64,000 nucleotides of DNA, taken from assembly GCA_963920525.1 (NCBI GenBank), contig OY986438.1:185378888-185442887 (forward strand), written 5' to 3'. The notes beneath the pieces are model-generated. The model did no database searches. It was not told the origin of the DNA and was given only the letters and a program-made list of their open reading frames with translations. The position numbers and the translations under genes were made by a program. Shown piece after piece: positions 22,226 through 32,165 of this stretch (its first letter is position 1; every line of letters starts with the position of its first letter). The stretch comes from Dichetophora obliterata (Eukaryota; Arthropoda; Insecta; Diptera; Sciomyzidae).

Positions 22226-25200
22226 TTATTTAGCCGTTGCAGCAGCTGATGTTGCAGCAATCTTCAGTTTGATGAACATGTTATCATTATTCGTAGATGT
22301 CTCGATTTTATTAAGATTGAGCTTTTCCACTTCGCTCTCAAGATTGATGCAATTCTTTTCGTATTGCGTTTTTGTATCCGTCTCCGTGACGGTGGTATTC
22401 TTCTCTGGTGCAGGATGTTCGATTGGGGCCACCTTCTTATCCTTGCTCTTTTTGAGAGCATTTAGTAAAGTCTTCTCTTTCTCTTTAGGGGGCTTTGAAG
22501 AATCCTTATCTTTATCTTTATCTTTGTCCTTATTTTTACTGTTCTTGAAGCGTGGAAAGATGCAACCGTTGGGCAGGAAACCACCGAGTTTTTCTTTCTT
22601 CGTTGGTGGTGCAGGTGCAGGCGTGGGTGTAGGCGGCGTAGCAGGTATAGGCGTGGCAACAGAGGTGATTGTGGCAATGCCAGTTGCCGTATGTGAGGTT
22701 GATGTTGTTTTTATCGTAGCATTGCTGTTATTCATGGCAGTTTTTTGTTGTTGTTGTTGTTGTGAACTGTCCTTGATGTGGGCACTTGAAACTGTCGTCA
22801 AATTGGTGACGTGAACTTTAGCATCTTCTTTCGAGCCTTTATTGCTCTTCTCTGTAGTGTTGGCAGTAGCAGCGTCTGTTTGGTCACAACTTCCATTTTG
22901 TAGCATATACATTGCTTTGGGTCCATTTGGACCATTACTTGTGATTGAAGACGCATCACCATTGCTTGTGCTAGTATTGTTATTATGAGCTCCACTTGCT
23001 GATGCCGTCGCCTTATTATCTAATTGCTGCGCCAGCGTTGATTGTGCAGCTACCAGAGTTATTGTTTTTATTGCCACACCATCTGCACCAGCTTCATTCT
23101 TTTCCGACACGCTTACCTGTGCCGCTCGTTCATCTTCCTGTTGCGAGGAATCTTGCGATATTCCGGCAGCTTTATTTGCTGTCACGCCGGCAGATTTCGG
23201 AAACATTTGTTGTGTTGTGACGTTGTGGTAGTGTTGCTGCTGTCGTTGCTGCATTATTTGCTCCTCACGTTCACGATCACGTTGCGCCTGTACCGCATTC
23301 CAGACATCTTTCAGTTCGCCCGAAATGTCACGGTCTTTGAGTATGACGGCATTTCTGAAAGAAAAAGAGAGAGAGAGTGGTTTTAAGGAATATATCAATC
23401 AAAAAGTTATTAGTTATCAGTAAAAACTGTGTGGCAAGGATACTATTTCAGTAAAGTTTTAGAGTTGGGGTATTTTTCCTAAAACATCTCAATCAATTTA
23501 TGGTAGAAGATCAATTTATGATGGATCATAATTTTTCAGTGTACATTTTTTTTAAGGATTATATTTTCACTTGATTACACTATTTGAATTAAATATGAAC
23601 GCACTGAATTTTTAACTTTTTTCTAAGTATTTCGGACAAGAAATTCTATAAGTATTTTATTTTACAAGAACTTTATAAATGTTACTTCGTTTATAATATT
23701 ATTTTGGTATAATTTTGTTGAATTATTTATTATTTTGCAAAAAATAACCGGAGCGACTTCAATTGACAATAAAATTATTAAAAAAGTACATTTCGTTTAA
23801 ATGTGATCTCCTAAAAACTTTTCAATAAAAAAAAACAGCTTCAAAATCACTACAAAGTAAAAACTATTTTTTATTATTTTAGTCAATGAAAATAAGCTCT
23901 TACAGACTATGGAATATGAAATATGTTATAAAGATGAATATAAAATATGTTACAATGAAATTTAAATTCAATTCATTATAATTACTATAAGGTACAATTT
24001 ATTGAAATTATTTTAATAATAACAATTTAGAGAATTTTTTCACGATTCTTTAGAATCTGCAAAATCAATGTTGCAGTATAACATGCAATTATTAAACTCC
24101 AGCATAGATCTAAACATTGGCGAGTTGAAGGCATAGTTTGATATGCATGTTTCTAAATAAAACACGTCAAAGTGTCTTTATGTTCTCGACGGAACATTAA
24201 AAATTTATTAATTTTAGCAAGTTAGGACAATCTACCGTTCCCCTTACAATATCAAAAACGAACATTAGAGATAAAATTATTCTTCTATTCTGAAGAGTTT
24301 TTAATTTGATAAAACTACAACGATCATTATATCTGTGGTCACAAGGAATAATGACTAAACTCAAAATATCGTAAAAAAGCGATATGGAATTTACTTTATT
24401 GCCAATTTTTGGAAGTATGCAGACATACATTTTTGCCTAGAATTGATCATCACTTATGTCTGCACATATTTTGTTTGTAACGGTTCATATATATCAAAAA
24501 AATGGGTCGTAGTTCGTGCAATAAAAATATCGTTTTTTACGATACTTTGAGTTTAGTCGTTATTCCTTGTGACCACAGATATGATGATATTTCAATTTGA
24601 GAATTCTTGGCTGTAAAAACAAAACGAGTAAAAGCTTTCTGTACTCGTTCAAGGCGTAAGGCGTGAGACGCATAGAAAGGATTCCAGATAAATGATGCAT
24701 ATTCCAACTTTGATCGAACTATTGATGTATACAGACAAACTAATTTTAAATTACTTTTCCTATTAATTTCTTGGCCAAATTTGATAATTTATTTATGTAT
24801 ATTATTGTATAGGAAATCTTATTATTTGAATTTTTTTCTAATTTGTTCTTTTATCATGAATATCTTAATTTCATCAGGGACCGAAAATAACTGTTATTTT
24901 ACAATTTTCAGATGAAAAAGGCACAACGAAAAAGTTGCCGGTGGACTTTTTAAATGAACCATTATAATCGTAATAGTAGCAGCTTCGAGAATATTAAACG
25001 CCTTTTAAATTTTCGACTGTTACTATAAAAGTTAAATTTAACTGTTATTTTTTGCCTTTCATTTTTTCGGGCAAAAATAACTGTTACTTTTGACTTTTAT
25101 TTTTTAGGTCAAAAATAACAGTTATTTTGTGCCTTTTATTTTTTCGGTCAAAAATATCAGGCAATTTGTATTTTTTCAAAGAATGCTTGACTACACAAAA

Positions 25201-28200
25201 TACTATTAAAACTAAAAAAGTGTTATAGGTCAAAATGTGCGCGCTGCTAAGACAATGAAAACTGCATTAAACTTAAACTTTGTCGTTAAAGCGGCCTATA
25301 AAAAATTCTAATTGCCTGATATTTTTGACCGAAAAAATAAAAGGCACATAATAACTGTTATTTTTGACATAAAAATTAAAAGTCAAAACTAACAGTTATT
25401 TTTGCCCGAAAAAATAAAAGACATAAAATAACTAGTATTTTTGTCGGAAAAAATAAAAGTTAAATGATAACTGTTAACATCGGATTTTTTTGATAAAAAC
25501 CATAACCGGTACGGTCCCTGATTTCATTATGAATATAAAGCCTTTAAATTTGGAGCTAATATAATCAGACTTTTATAAAATGAACGCTTTCGATCACTGA
25601 TGTGGAAACCAATAGCGATCACCAATAGCGAGAGCTTTTGTTTGTTGAGAAGTGCACCTGTTACTTGCTGATCTTAAATTTCGGGACTTAAATCTCGTTC
25701 ATATTGGCAGTGCAGGGATGGTTAAAATATCATGATTGTGTGGTAAAGATTAGCGCCAACTATAACCTACTTTTTTAACTCTATATACTCTTACACCGAA
25801 ATTCAGTGCCCTAGTGCTAATATTATTCGAGATCCACTATTTTTCTTATATTGCCACGCCCATTTGTCGAATACCACCCACTTTTTTAGACGGGCACCTT
25901 CATGTTCAATATTTCTATCTGTTGACAAAAAATTACGGCAATCGGACGAGTGCTTTAGGTGTTATCGATGTACTTAGATAAGTTTGAATAAAAATGCTTT
26001 TCGATATTTTGAGAAAAGTTAACAAATATAATACAAAATATTTATTGAAAGATATATGACCACAAGACCACAAGAATATGTGGTCTTATACATTTAAAGC
26101 AATTATGAAAGGTTTTTGTTAATTACACTCTCTTGTTTTTTTTACAAAACGCAATCTCTTTTCAAAGGAGTCACATGCGGCACGTATATGACTCATTGGA
26201 ATTTCTTTCCATATCTTTTGTAAAACTGTGCGTAATTGACTCAAATTTCGTATTTTATATTGCCAAGTTTTGCTGTTATATATCCTCAAGCAAAAAATCC
26301 AAAGAATTAAGATCAGGGCTCTTGGTGGCCACTCATCCTTATGCAAAAAATCGATCAAATTCACTTCACACCAATCCTGAACAACTTACGCAGTGTGTGA
26401 TGGTGCACCGTCTTAGTGAAAGCAGTAACAGTCGTCTCCGAAGCAGGGAGCACAACTGACTTTAAAACGTGCTCTTTGTAGTACTCAGCATTAATTTTCA
26501 CTGCTTTTTCTATAAATACGAGGGGCAGTTTACCCCTTTTGCAAAATCTGCCCAAAACCATGACTGAAAGAGCATACTGATATCTGGGCACGAACAGTGC
26601 AGTTTCGGGAGCGTCTTCAAATGTTATGGCCCATTTTTGGTCATTTTCTGGGTTATGTGATAGCTGCAACACAAAAAGCTGTTCATCCAAAAACGCGAAC
26701 TCATCCCCACCGTGCTAAGCCAATATGCTGCTAACTCTCTCAGCTCTCTTCTCCTTCGAAGATTCGCAAACCCCCTGAATATTTGTTTTTTGTACGCCTT
26801 GTAAGCCTAACGGAACTTCACGAAAGGGAAAACAAAAACTTATTGAGCATTTATTTCATTGTAAATAAACGAGAAAAAATTATTATTCAAACTTATCCCT
26901 CCAGGAAATGGAAACATTCCCGGATATAAACAAGAAACATTCCATGGAATGTAGGATGAATTTCCCTTCTGTTGGACACTCCATTTATTTTTTACATAGC
27001 CTGTCATTAAAGGGAAACATTCCTGCTGTGTTAAAAATGAATGTGGAAACATTACTTTCCTCTGTCTTAAAAAGTGAATTGGAAGCAGTCCTCTCCCCTG
27101 TTTTAAGAATTAATGTGGAAACATTCCTCTCCCTTGTTATGAAAATAGATTCGGCCAGGATTCGAACCCGGGACCTCTGAGCGACACTCAAGCGCGCTAC
27201 CACTAGACTATCGAATTCTATAATAAGCGGCTAGGAAACAATGGTATTAATATTTTCTGTTGTTATTGCTTGACAATAAGTAAAAGTTTCCACATACATT
27301 CTTAAAGAAGCGATTTGGAAACAACATAAACACAAAACTACCCTTAAGCTTCCGAAAGATACGGTGGGGAATGTTTCTTTATCACTTTTAGATGGGGGCC
27401 TCCTGATTTTTCCTGGGAGAGTTGGACAAAAAAACAGAAAAAAAAGGAAAAAACAAAAAAGAAAAAAAATAAAAAAGAAAAAAATAAAAAAAAAGATCAA
27501 CGAACTTCTTTTTGAAGTCGGTTAAAAATAGAATAAATGACGTCCAATTTGACGAAGGACTTTGACTGATCTTAGGACGTGTTAATAAGAACTGAATTCA
27601 ATAATAAATTCTTTTGTGTCATTCGACAAAATACGGTATATTTTTAAACATTTTTTGTTTTATTAAAAATGGTTGTAATTTTCGAAGCCATCAAAGGTAA
27701 GTTATAAATAAACTGTAAAGTATACACAATTTTCTTTCATATGTGTTTGTTTGCAATTTCAATGTAGAAATTGATGAAAATATAGCGCTAGAGACTTGGT
27801 GAAGTTCAAGATAACGAAATGCTTGAAGAAGATCCTGAGAGTTTTTTAATTTTAATAAGTAAACTTTAAAATTAAGATTGCGTAAAATTATTGCAATTTT
27901 TTCAAAAGTTTTAAATTTTTTCCTTCAAATACACGAAAAAACCTTTTCAATCATACCCTTTTTACGAAAATCTCATTTAAATTGCCTGAGCTACGTTGTC
28001 TCAAAAAATACCCTATTTAGGCCGCGAAAATTGATTCTAAAATTTTATAACTTCGGATTCTAATAAAACAATTTGAGCCAAACAGGAGATGGTAAGTGCA
28101 ATAGATGTTATACTTCATTGTGAAATGGGAAAAATATGATATTTGTATAGCTTGAGTAAGGCTGAGGCAGCTAGACAGCACACTCAACTTTTGTTGAGTG

Positions 28201-31200
28201 ATCTCAAGTTTTATTAATACGAAATAAACAAAAACTGAGTGTACTGGAGGTTGCGATGTTTATTTTGAGTGAACACTCAACGTCAAATAAGAAAATGAGA
28301 AGAGTAGTTTAGTTATTTTCATTAATATGCTTTATTCATACCGATCAGAGTAAAAGCGAGTAGAGCTGAGTTCAATAAAAGTACAAAAAGTCGAGTTTGG
28401 CAACAATCATATTCATACACAACTTTACAAACTGGCCTTGCAACCATCATATACGCAGCAAATCAGGTGTCGTTTCACGGCTGATATAATTATATTTTTT
28501 GGTACAATCGACTCAAATCGAATGAAAAATATTTCTTTTTAATAAAACGATGAAAAAAAGAGAAAGTTAGATCAAAAACGTACTATTTTAAAAACTAAAT
28601 ATTGTCACAGATAAGTATCAAATATATTTTCTGTGCATACTTTCAGGCATTGAACATTTTTGAGAACAGTATGTCTTGGAAAAGTGATTTACTGTCAAAA
28701 AATAATTACAGTTTGATAAATCCTTTTATGTATTAAGATGTGCATACTTTCAGGCTGAACATTTATGAAAACAGTTTGGGAGATATTGGGCATGGAGCAG
28801 CGTGATTGCCTTTTATATATTAAGGGCATTAATCTGTATCACGAAGCAGCACACCAACGACAAGCAAGACACGAGAAGCAATAGAATTTCGTATAGAAAA
28901 AAGTATTGCTTCTCGTGTCTTGCTTGTCGTTGGTGTGCTGCTTCGTGATACAGATTAATGCCCTAAGATTATTCGTCAGTATAAAAGTTTCATAGCTATT
29001 AGCTGATAGGTGGCGCTAAATACCTCACATATTTTTAGGCATATGCTGAAATTAAGAAGAGAAAAAGCAACATAACAATTATATGCAAACTTTTCTCGCT
29101 ATAACCTAAAAAATATAAATTTTTAAGAAATACAAAGTCCAGTTTGCACATCTACAGGTCTTAACTTGCATACTAAATTTATTAAGATTGGACTAGTACT
29201 TAAAAAGACTTACGCCGGACAAAATTTGCGTTTGCGTAATATATATATAAAGAAGAGAAGATAATAATTACATACAGACCTATCGGGAATAATTTTTCAC
29301 GCGGATTCGAAAAAGGGAGTTTGCACTTTTAAGATAAAGCTTAAGAACATTTTGAAAATTTTTAATGCAAATTTGTTCATCTACAGTTGATAAACAAATT
29401 TGCATTACAAATTTTCAAAATGTTTTTCAGCTTTATCTTAAAAATGAAAACTCCCTTTTCCGATTCCGTTTGAAAAATTATTCCCGATAGGGCTGATACA
29501 CTTCATATGTTTTCTAGTTCAATTAAATAAATAAAACTATTATAAATTTCTACTTCTTTGAAGGAAAATATCTGTTACGTCACGTATCATATTATGATTT
29601 ACATAAAATAAAAAAAAAATTCAACGAGATAATTAGGATTATATAGCAACATTATTTCAGATAGTGTTAAAATAACTTTGATAAAAAAAATTGTGCATTT
29701 TTTCGTTTATATTCCCAGCAAAAAATTTTAATGCGCATTACTTGTATGTACGTAAAGAGCGCTTTAGTCTCCTTGCAAATAGTTCTGTTTGTATAGCGCT
29801 ATATTTGTAGCACTTTTCGTAACGATAACATTGCACTTGAAAAAAAAATAATATTAGATTTTGTCAAAAAAAAAAAAATTAATTTCAAAATCAAATTAAA
29901 TGCACAAATTGCATACATTTTTGTATCGTTGCCCTAATTATAATAGGATGTAAGTCAAAATTGCGTAAAGTAACGTTTATTAGCGGTTAAGATATATTGG
30001 TCAAAACTACATCTATGTCCTTTTTTAGTTTTTAATGTTTGTATAAAAAAAAGGGAGGTAGAAAGTTTGAAACAATCATGATACAAAGAACTACAGATAA
30101 AGTATTGCGCATGTCCGCCATCTTTGCTGTGACGTGCAAGGTGCTCCTTGGTTAAAACGTAGTCACAATTTATTCATAGGGTATAAAGATTTTAAAATTT
30201 CTACATTTTCTTATGAAAACTTGTTTTACTGATATGAAATAAATATTGTTTTATAAAGCTCATGTCCAAAATAAAGTAAATATATTTTTTAGTACTGTTT
30301 GTGAAGAAAAATTTGCATATTTTGTAGGGGTACTTTTTCCCCTTTTAACCGATTTACACAAAAAGCGGCTACGTTGCTTGATGTGCTTGACAGAATTTTG
30401 ACTTATGTTCGTTTTCATTTTGCCATCTTCGTCACTTTTCTACATTTTCTTTTGAATGTATTCATCAAGTGTCACATTTGACGAGCACCGATGACGAGGT
30501 GCGCAGTAAATTTTGTTTGTTGCGCCGGGAATACTTTACCTGTAGCTCTTTGTATCATGTGAAACAATTATCGTATGAATTTCATACAAATAATAAACAG
30601 TTTACTTTGCCTCCATAATTTTGACTTACGTCGTATTAAAATTAGGCCAACGATATGAACTTTAAAGGAAACAAAGCCCTCGGTTCTCGCTGCATTATTA
30701 TTCCAACTACAAGGAGAACAAAGCACTCGGTTCTTGCTACGTTTTTATACCAAATACAAGCAGAACAAAGCGCTCGACTCTCGCTACGATTTCATATTTT
30801 CTACAACGGGAGCGGAGCACATACATTTGATGACATGACTATGTTAAAAAATGCGCTATACACAAGGAGAATGAAGCGCTCTACTGTTTTTTTGGAGCAC
30901 TTCAGATGCGCTAATGGAGCGCTCGCTTCTCTGCTGGGTTGATGCAGATAAGAACCATGTATCGTTACACATAATTTTCTGTTCGTTTTTATCTTTGGAC
31001 AAAAATTTTGATCGCTTTCACCTTTTACACTAAATACAGTACTAATCAAGTGCTATCAAAATATTAAAAGAGGACAAAAAAATATTAACATTTTTCTTCT
31101 TTTTTAATTTTTAACACAAAAAAAGAGCATATGAACGTTCCGTGCGCGACCATGGAAATACCCATATATAAATTTCTAGATTAAGTTTTACATATTATGC

Positions 31201-32165
31201 TCCATAGCCGAAAGGCTATAAAGAAGCGAAATAAATTAATTTTTTTATATCAGATGTCACGTTTCTTTATAGAGTGAGGGGGAGGAGTTTTGAAATGCAC
31301 TACAAAAAGTTACGGAGGGAGAGTGGGTGAAAAACCTGAAAATCGCTCACGTATTTCATGGACGACCTTAGACGTGTTTTGTTTAGTTAACTAAAATCTC
31401 AACTGAAACTCTTCAGCTGTAATCGTGAGAACAAAGCAGGTGTGGGAGCAAATGTGTTACTTATTGTTATGAATTACCTCACAAGCTTAACACCAGGATT
31501 CATGGCTTCTACGAAATCACACATTAATTCAACCATGGCACGACGTTCCTCCGGGTCCTTGCTATGACGTCCAGAATCTTTGAGCACCTCCGGATTGGCC
31601 ATAACAGCAAAAACAATAGGCGGGCTGCGCGGACTACCAGGAGGCACCTTAAAAACAAAAAACCATAACAAACATTTGCATAAGCTGTGAAAATGGAATA
31701 TGAGCTACTTACACGCATGCCGCCATACAGGGGTATAGGATCGCTAGGTTCCTGCGGTATCACAATGCGTGTCCAACTCAATACATTGATGAAGAGCTCC
31801 TCACCCGCATCGGTAGTGGTGCGGATGCACATGTGCGGCTGTGGTGGATTCTTAAAGTGACGATAGGCACGCGAATGACGATAGCTGTGAGGTGGCGGTG
31901 AAGATTGCATCAGTGTTAGTCCGAGGCCAAGGCCGTTTGCATTACCATTGCTGCCGCTGTTCAGACGCACGGTGTCGGTGATGGGAGCAGGAGCTATTGG
32001 CACTTGGCCAATGCCTTCAATGGTAATGAAATTATTATTATTGGTGTTGGGCAAGGATTCATTGGGTTGGAATGGCAGGCCATTGCTGGCATCGGCAATA
32101 GACGGTGGCGGCTGCGGCGGCGATGTGTCCATGTGTGGCGTCTCTGTCGCATGGGCGCCGCTCAT
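22226..32165 (-). CDS. PIH1-domain protein (PIH1D2-like), three exons
   Basis: Spliced as 32165-31713, 31647-31478 and 23354-22226, with donors GTAAGT and GTAATT and acceptors TTTTTAAG and TTTCTTTCAG. All joins preserve frame and give 583 residues. Residues 1-105 are Pro/Asn/Gly-rich and disordered. The PIH1 domain covers about 108-225: LFINVLSWTRI, a short PIPLYGG strand, IVFAVMANPEVL, then the helix ending NPGVKLVR and continuing in exon 3 as ILKDRDISGELKDVW. LFIN-x3-WTRI resembles human PIH1D2. The rest is low complexity: a polyQ run (406-411), a Thr/Pro tract and a Lys/Asp repeat (about 482-492). PIH1 proteins act with HSP90 and R2TP in assembling multi-subunit complexes such as axonemal dynein; that role is inferred. 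The C-terminal tail is longer than in typical PIH proteins and lacks an obvious CS domain. Intron 2 is about 8.1 kb. Confidence 0.8.
22739..22764. repeat. (GTT)n run encoding polyglutamine in the PIH1-domain protein
   Basis: TTGTTG units on the plus strand correspond to consecutive CAA glutamine codons on the minus strand. Confidence 0.7.
24190..24760 (-). pseudogene. rearranged LINE reverse transcriptase C-terminal fragment
   Basis: Minus-strand translation of about 24740-24590 shows LYTSIVRSKLEYASFIWNP and RLERVQKAFTRFVF, typical of the region after the RT palm in jockey/CR1-type LINEs. Minus-strand 24430-24197 continues with YNDRCSFIKLKTLQNRR, FVFDIVRGTVDCPNLL. Between them, 24329-24384 and 24528-24584 are inverted copies of one another with about three mismatches. 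The relic therefore contains a small inverted duplication. It is non-functional. Confidence 0.7.
24875..25520. mobile_element. hAT-like non-autonomous element with inverted, internally repeated arms
   Basis: It begins CAGGGACCG and ends with the reverse complement CGGTCCCTG, flanked by the direct repeat ATTTCAT (24868-24874 and 25521-25527). Each arm carries several units of about 40 bp built on AAAATAACTGTTATTTT and CCTTTTATTTTTTCGG; the right arm reads in inverse order and orientation. CAGGG-type ends with a 7- or 8-bp duplication suggest the hAT superfamily, but P-like families also make 7-8 bp duplications. No transposase. Confidence 0.72.
26119..26710 (-). pseudogene. mariner-family transposase remnant, frameshifted
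   Basis: Two overlapping minus-strand frames (26690-26361, then 26364-26119) carry family motifs in order: LDEQLFVLQ with the first catalytic Asp, NDQKWAITFEDAPE, FCKRGKLPLVFIEK, INAEYYKEHVL, then DFLHKDEWPP, KIWKEIP and IRAACDSFEKRL. The second catalytic region is lost (it now reads KTVHHHTLRK where mariners have an Asp-Gly-Ala-Pro-x-His core). The SPDLN segment survives only in a shifted frame. The N-terminal DNA-binding half is absent. A dead copy. Confidence 0.78.
26885..27147. repeat. GTGGAAACATT-type short direct repeats
   Basis: GTGGAAACATT recurs at about 27040 and 27115, each followed by CCTCT and a TTAA(A/G)AA box. GGAAACATTCC also occurs near 26910 and 27011. The array runs straight into the tRNA-like sequence and is probably part of the same repeat element. 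Confidence 0.4.
27148..27217 (-). tRNA. tRNA-Asp(GTC)-like sequence, probably repeat-derived
   Basis: On the minus strand it has an A box GATAGTCTAGTGGTAGCG, an anticodon loop GTGTCGC with T before GTC, and a T-arm CCGGG-TTCGAAT-CCTGG that pairs fully with one G-T. The anticodon stem pairs 4 of 5 and the acceptor stem about 5 of 7. The D-arm resembles eukaryotic tRNA-Asp. Imperfect stems and flanking direct repeats favour a tRNA-derived SINE or pseudogene over a working gene. Confidence 0.45.
28823..28964. repeat. perfect 61-nt inverted repeat with 20-nt loop
   Basis: Arms 28823-28883 and 28904-28964 are exact reverse complements over all 61 positions, separated by 20 nt. The arms start AGGGCATTAATCTGTATCAC and are about 46% GC, clearly higher than their surroundings. 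No element ends or TSD were identified. Either orientation would transcribe into a perfect long hairpin. Confidence 0.85.
29280..29500. repeat. foldback miniature element, family A, well-preserved copy
   Basis: CTATCGGGAATAATTTTTCA on the left is matched inverted by TGAAAAATTATTCCCGATAG on the right. The arms continue through GGGAGTTT, AAGATAAAGCTT and ATTTTGAAAATTT to a short centre near 29395. It shares CTTTATCTTAAAAATGAAA and CCCTTTTCCGATTCC with 11220-11440, so the family has at least two copies in the window. Confidence 0.75.
29924..30655. mobile_element. outer MITE with ~40-bp TIRs
   Basis: TATCGTTGCCCTAATTATAA at 29924 is mirrored by the segment ending at 30655. The match runs through TAGGATGTAAGTCAAAATT-type sequence with a few mismatches. 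It contains a complete second element (30077-30559). No coding sequence. Confidence 0.65.
30077..30559. mobile_element. inner MITE with 9-bp target duplication
   Basis: CATGATACAAAGA with about 30 bp of inverted match opens it and the reverse complement closes it. Directly outside, TGAAACAAT is present at 30068-30076 and again at 30560-30568. A 9-bp duplication fits Mutator-like elements (usually 8-11 bp), which is the suggested but unproven affiliation. Confidence 0.72.
30671..30811. repeat. three-copy 47-bp tandem repeat
   Basis: ACAAAGCCCTCGGTTCTCGC, ACAAAGCACTCGGTTCTTGC and ACAAAGCGCTCGACTCTCGC start at 30671, 30718 and 30765. The spacing is exactly 47 bp. The repeat is GC-richer than the surrounding intron. 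Confidence 0.7.

Larger units (their letters stand above)
23355..31477 (-). other. intron 2 of the PIH1-domain gene (~8.1 kb)
   Basis: Bounded by the donor after the VKLVR codons and the acceptor before NAVILK. It holds LINE and mariner relics, a hAT-like element, a tRNA-like repeat, a perfect hairpin, a foldback element, nested MITEs and a 47-bp tandem repeat. The stretches 23400-24180, 25530-26110 and 27230-28800 show AT-rich DNA without a supported gene. A further small exon inside cannot be excluded. Confidence 0.7.

Noticed and set aside
22269..22814. Plus-strand 181-codon open frame over the PIH1-domain gene
   Set aside because: It is the antisense shadow of the low-complexity third exon; its Ser/Leu/Val runs mirror the Lys/Asp and Thr repeats of the real protein.
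27231..27500. Minus-strand frame rich in Phe
   Set aside because: Translation of an A-rich/AAAAG low-complexity stretch at 27427-27494.
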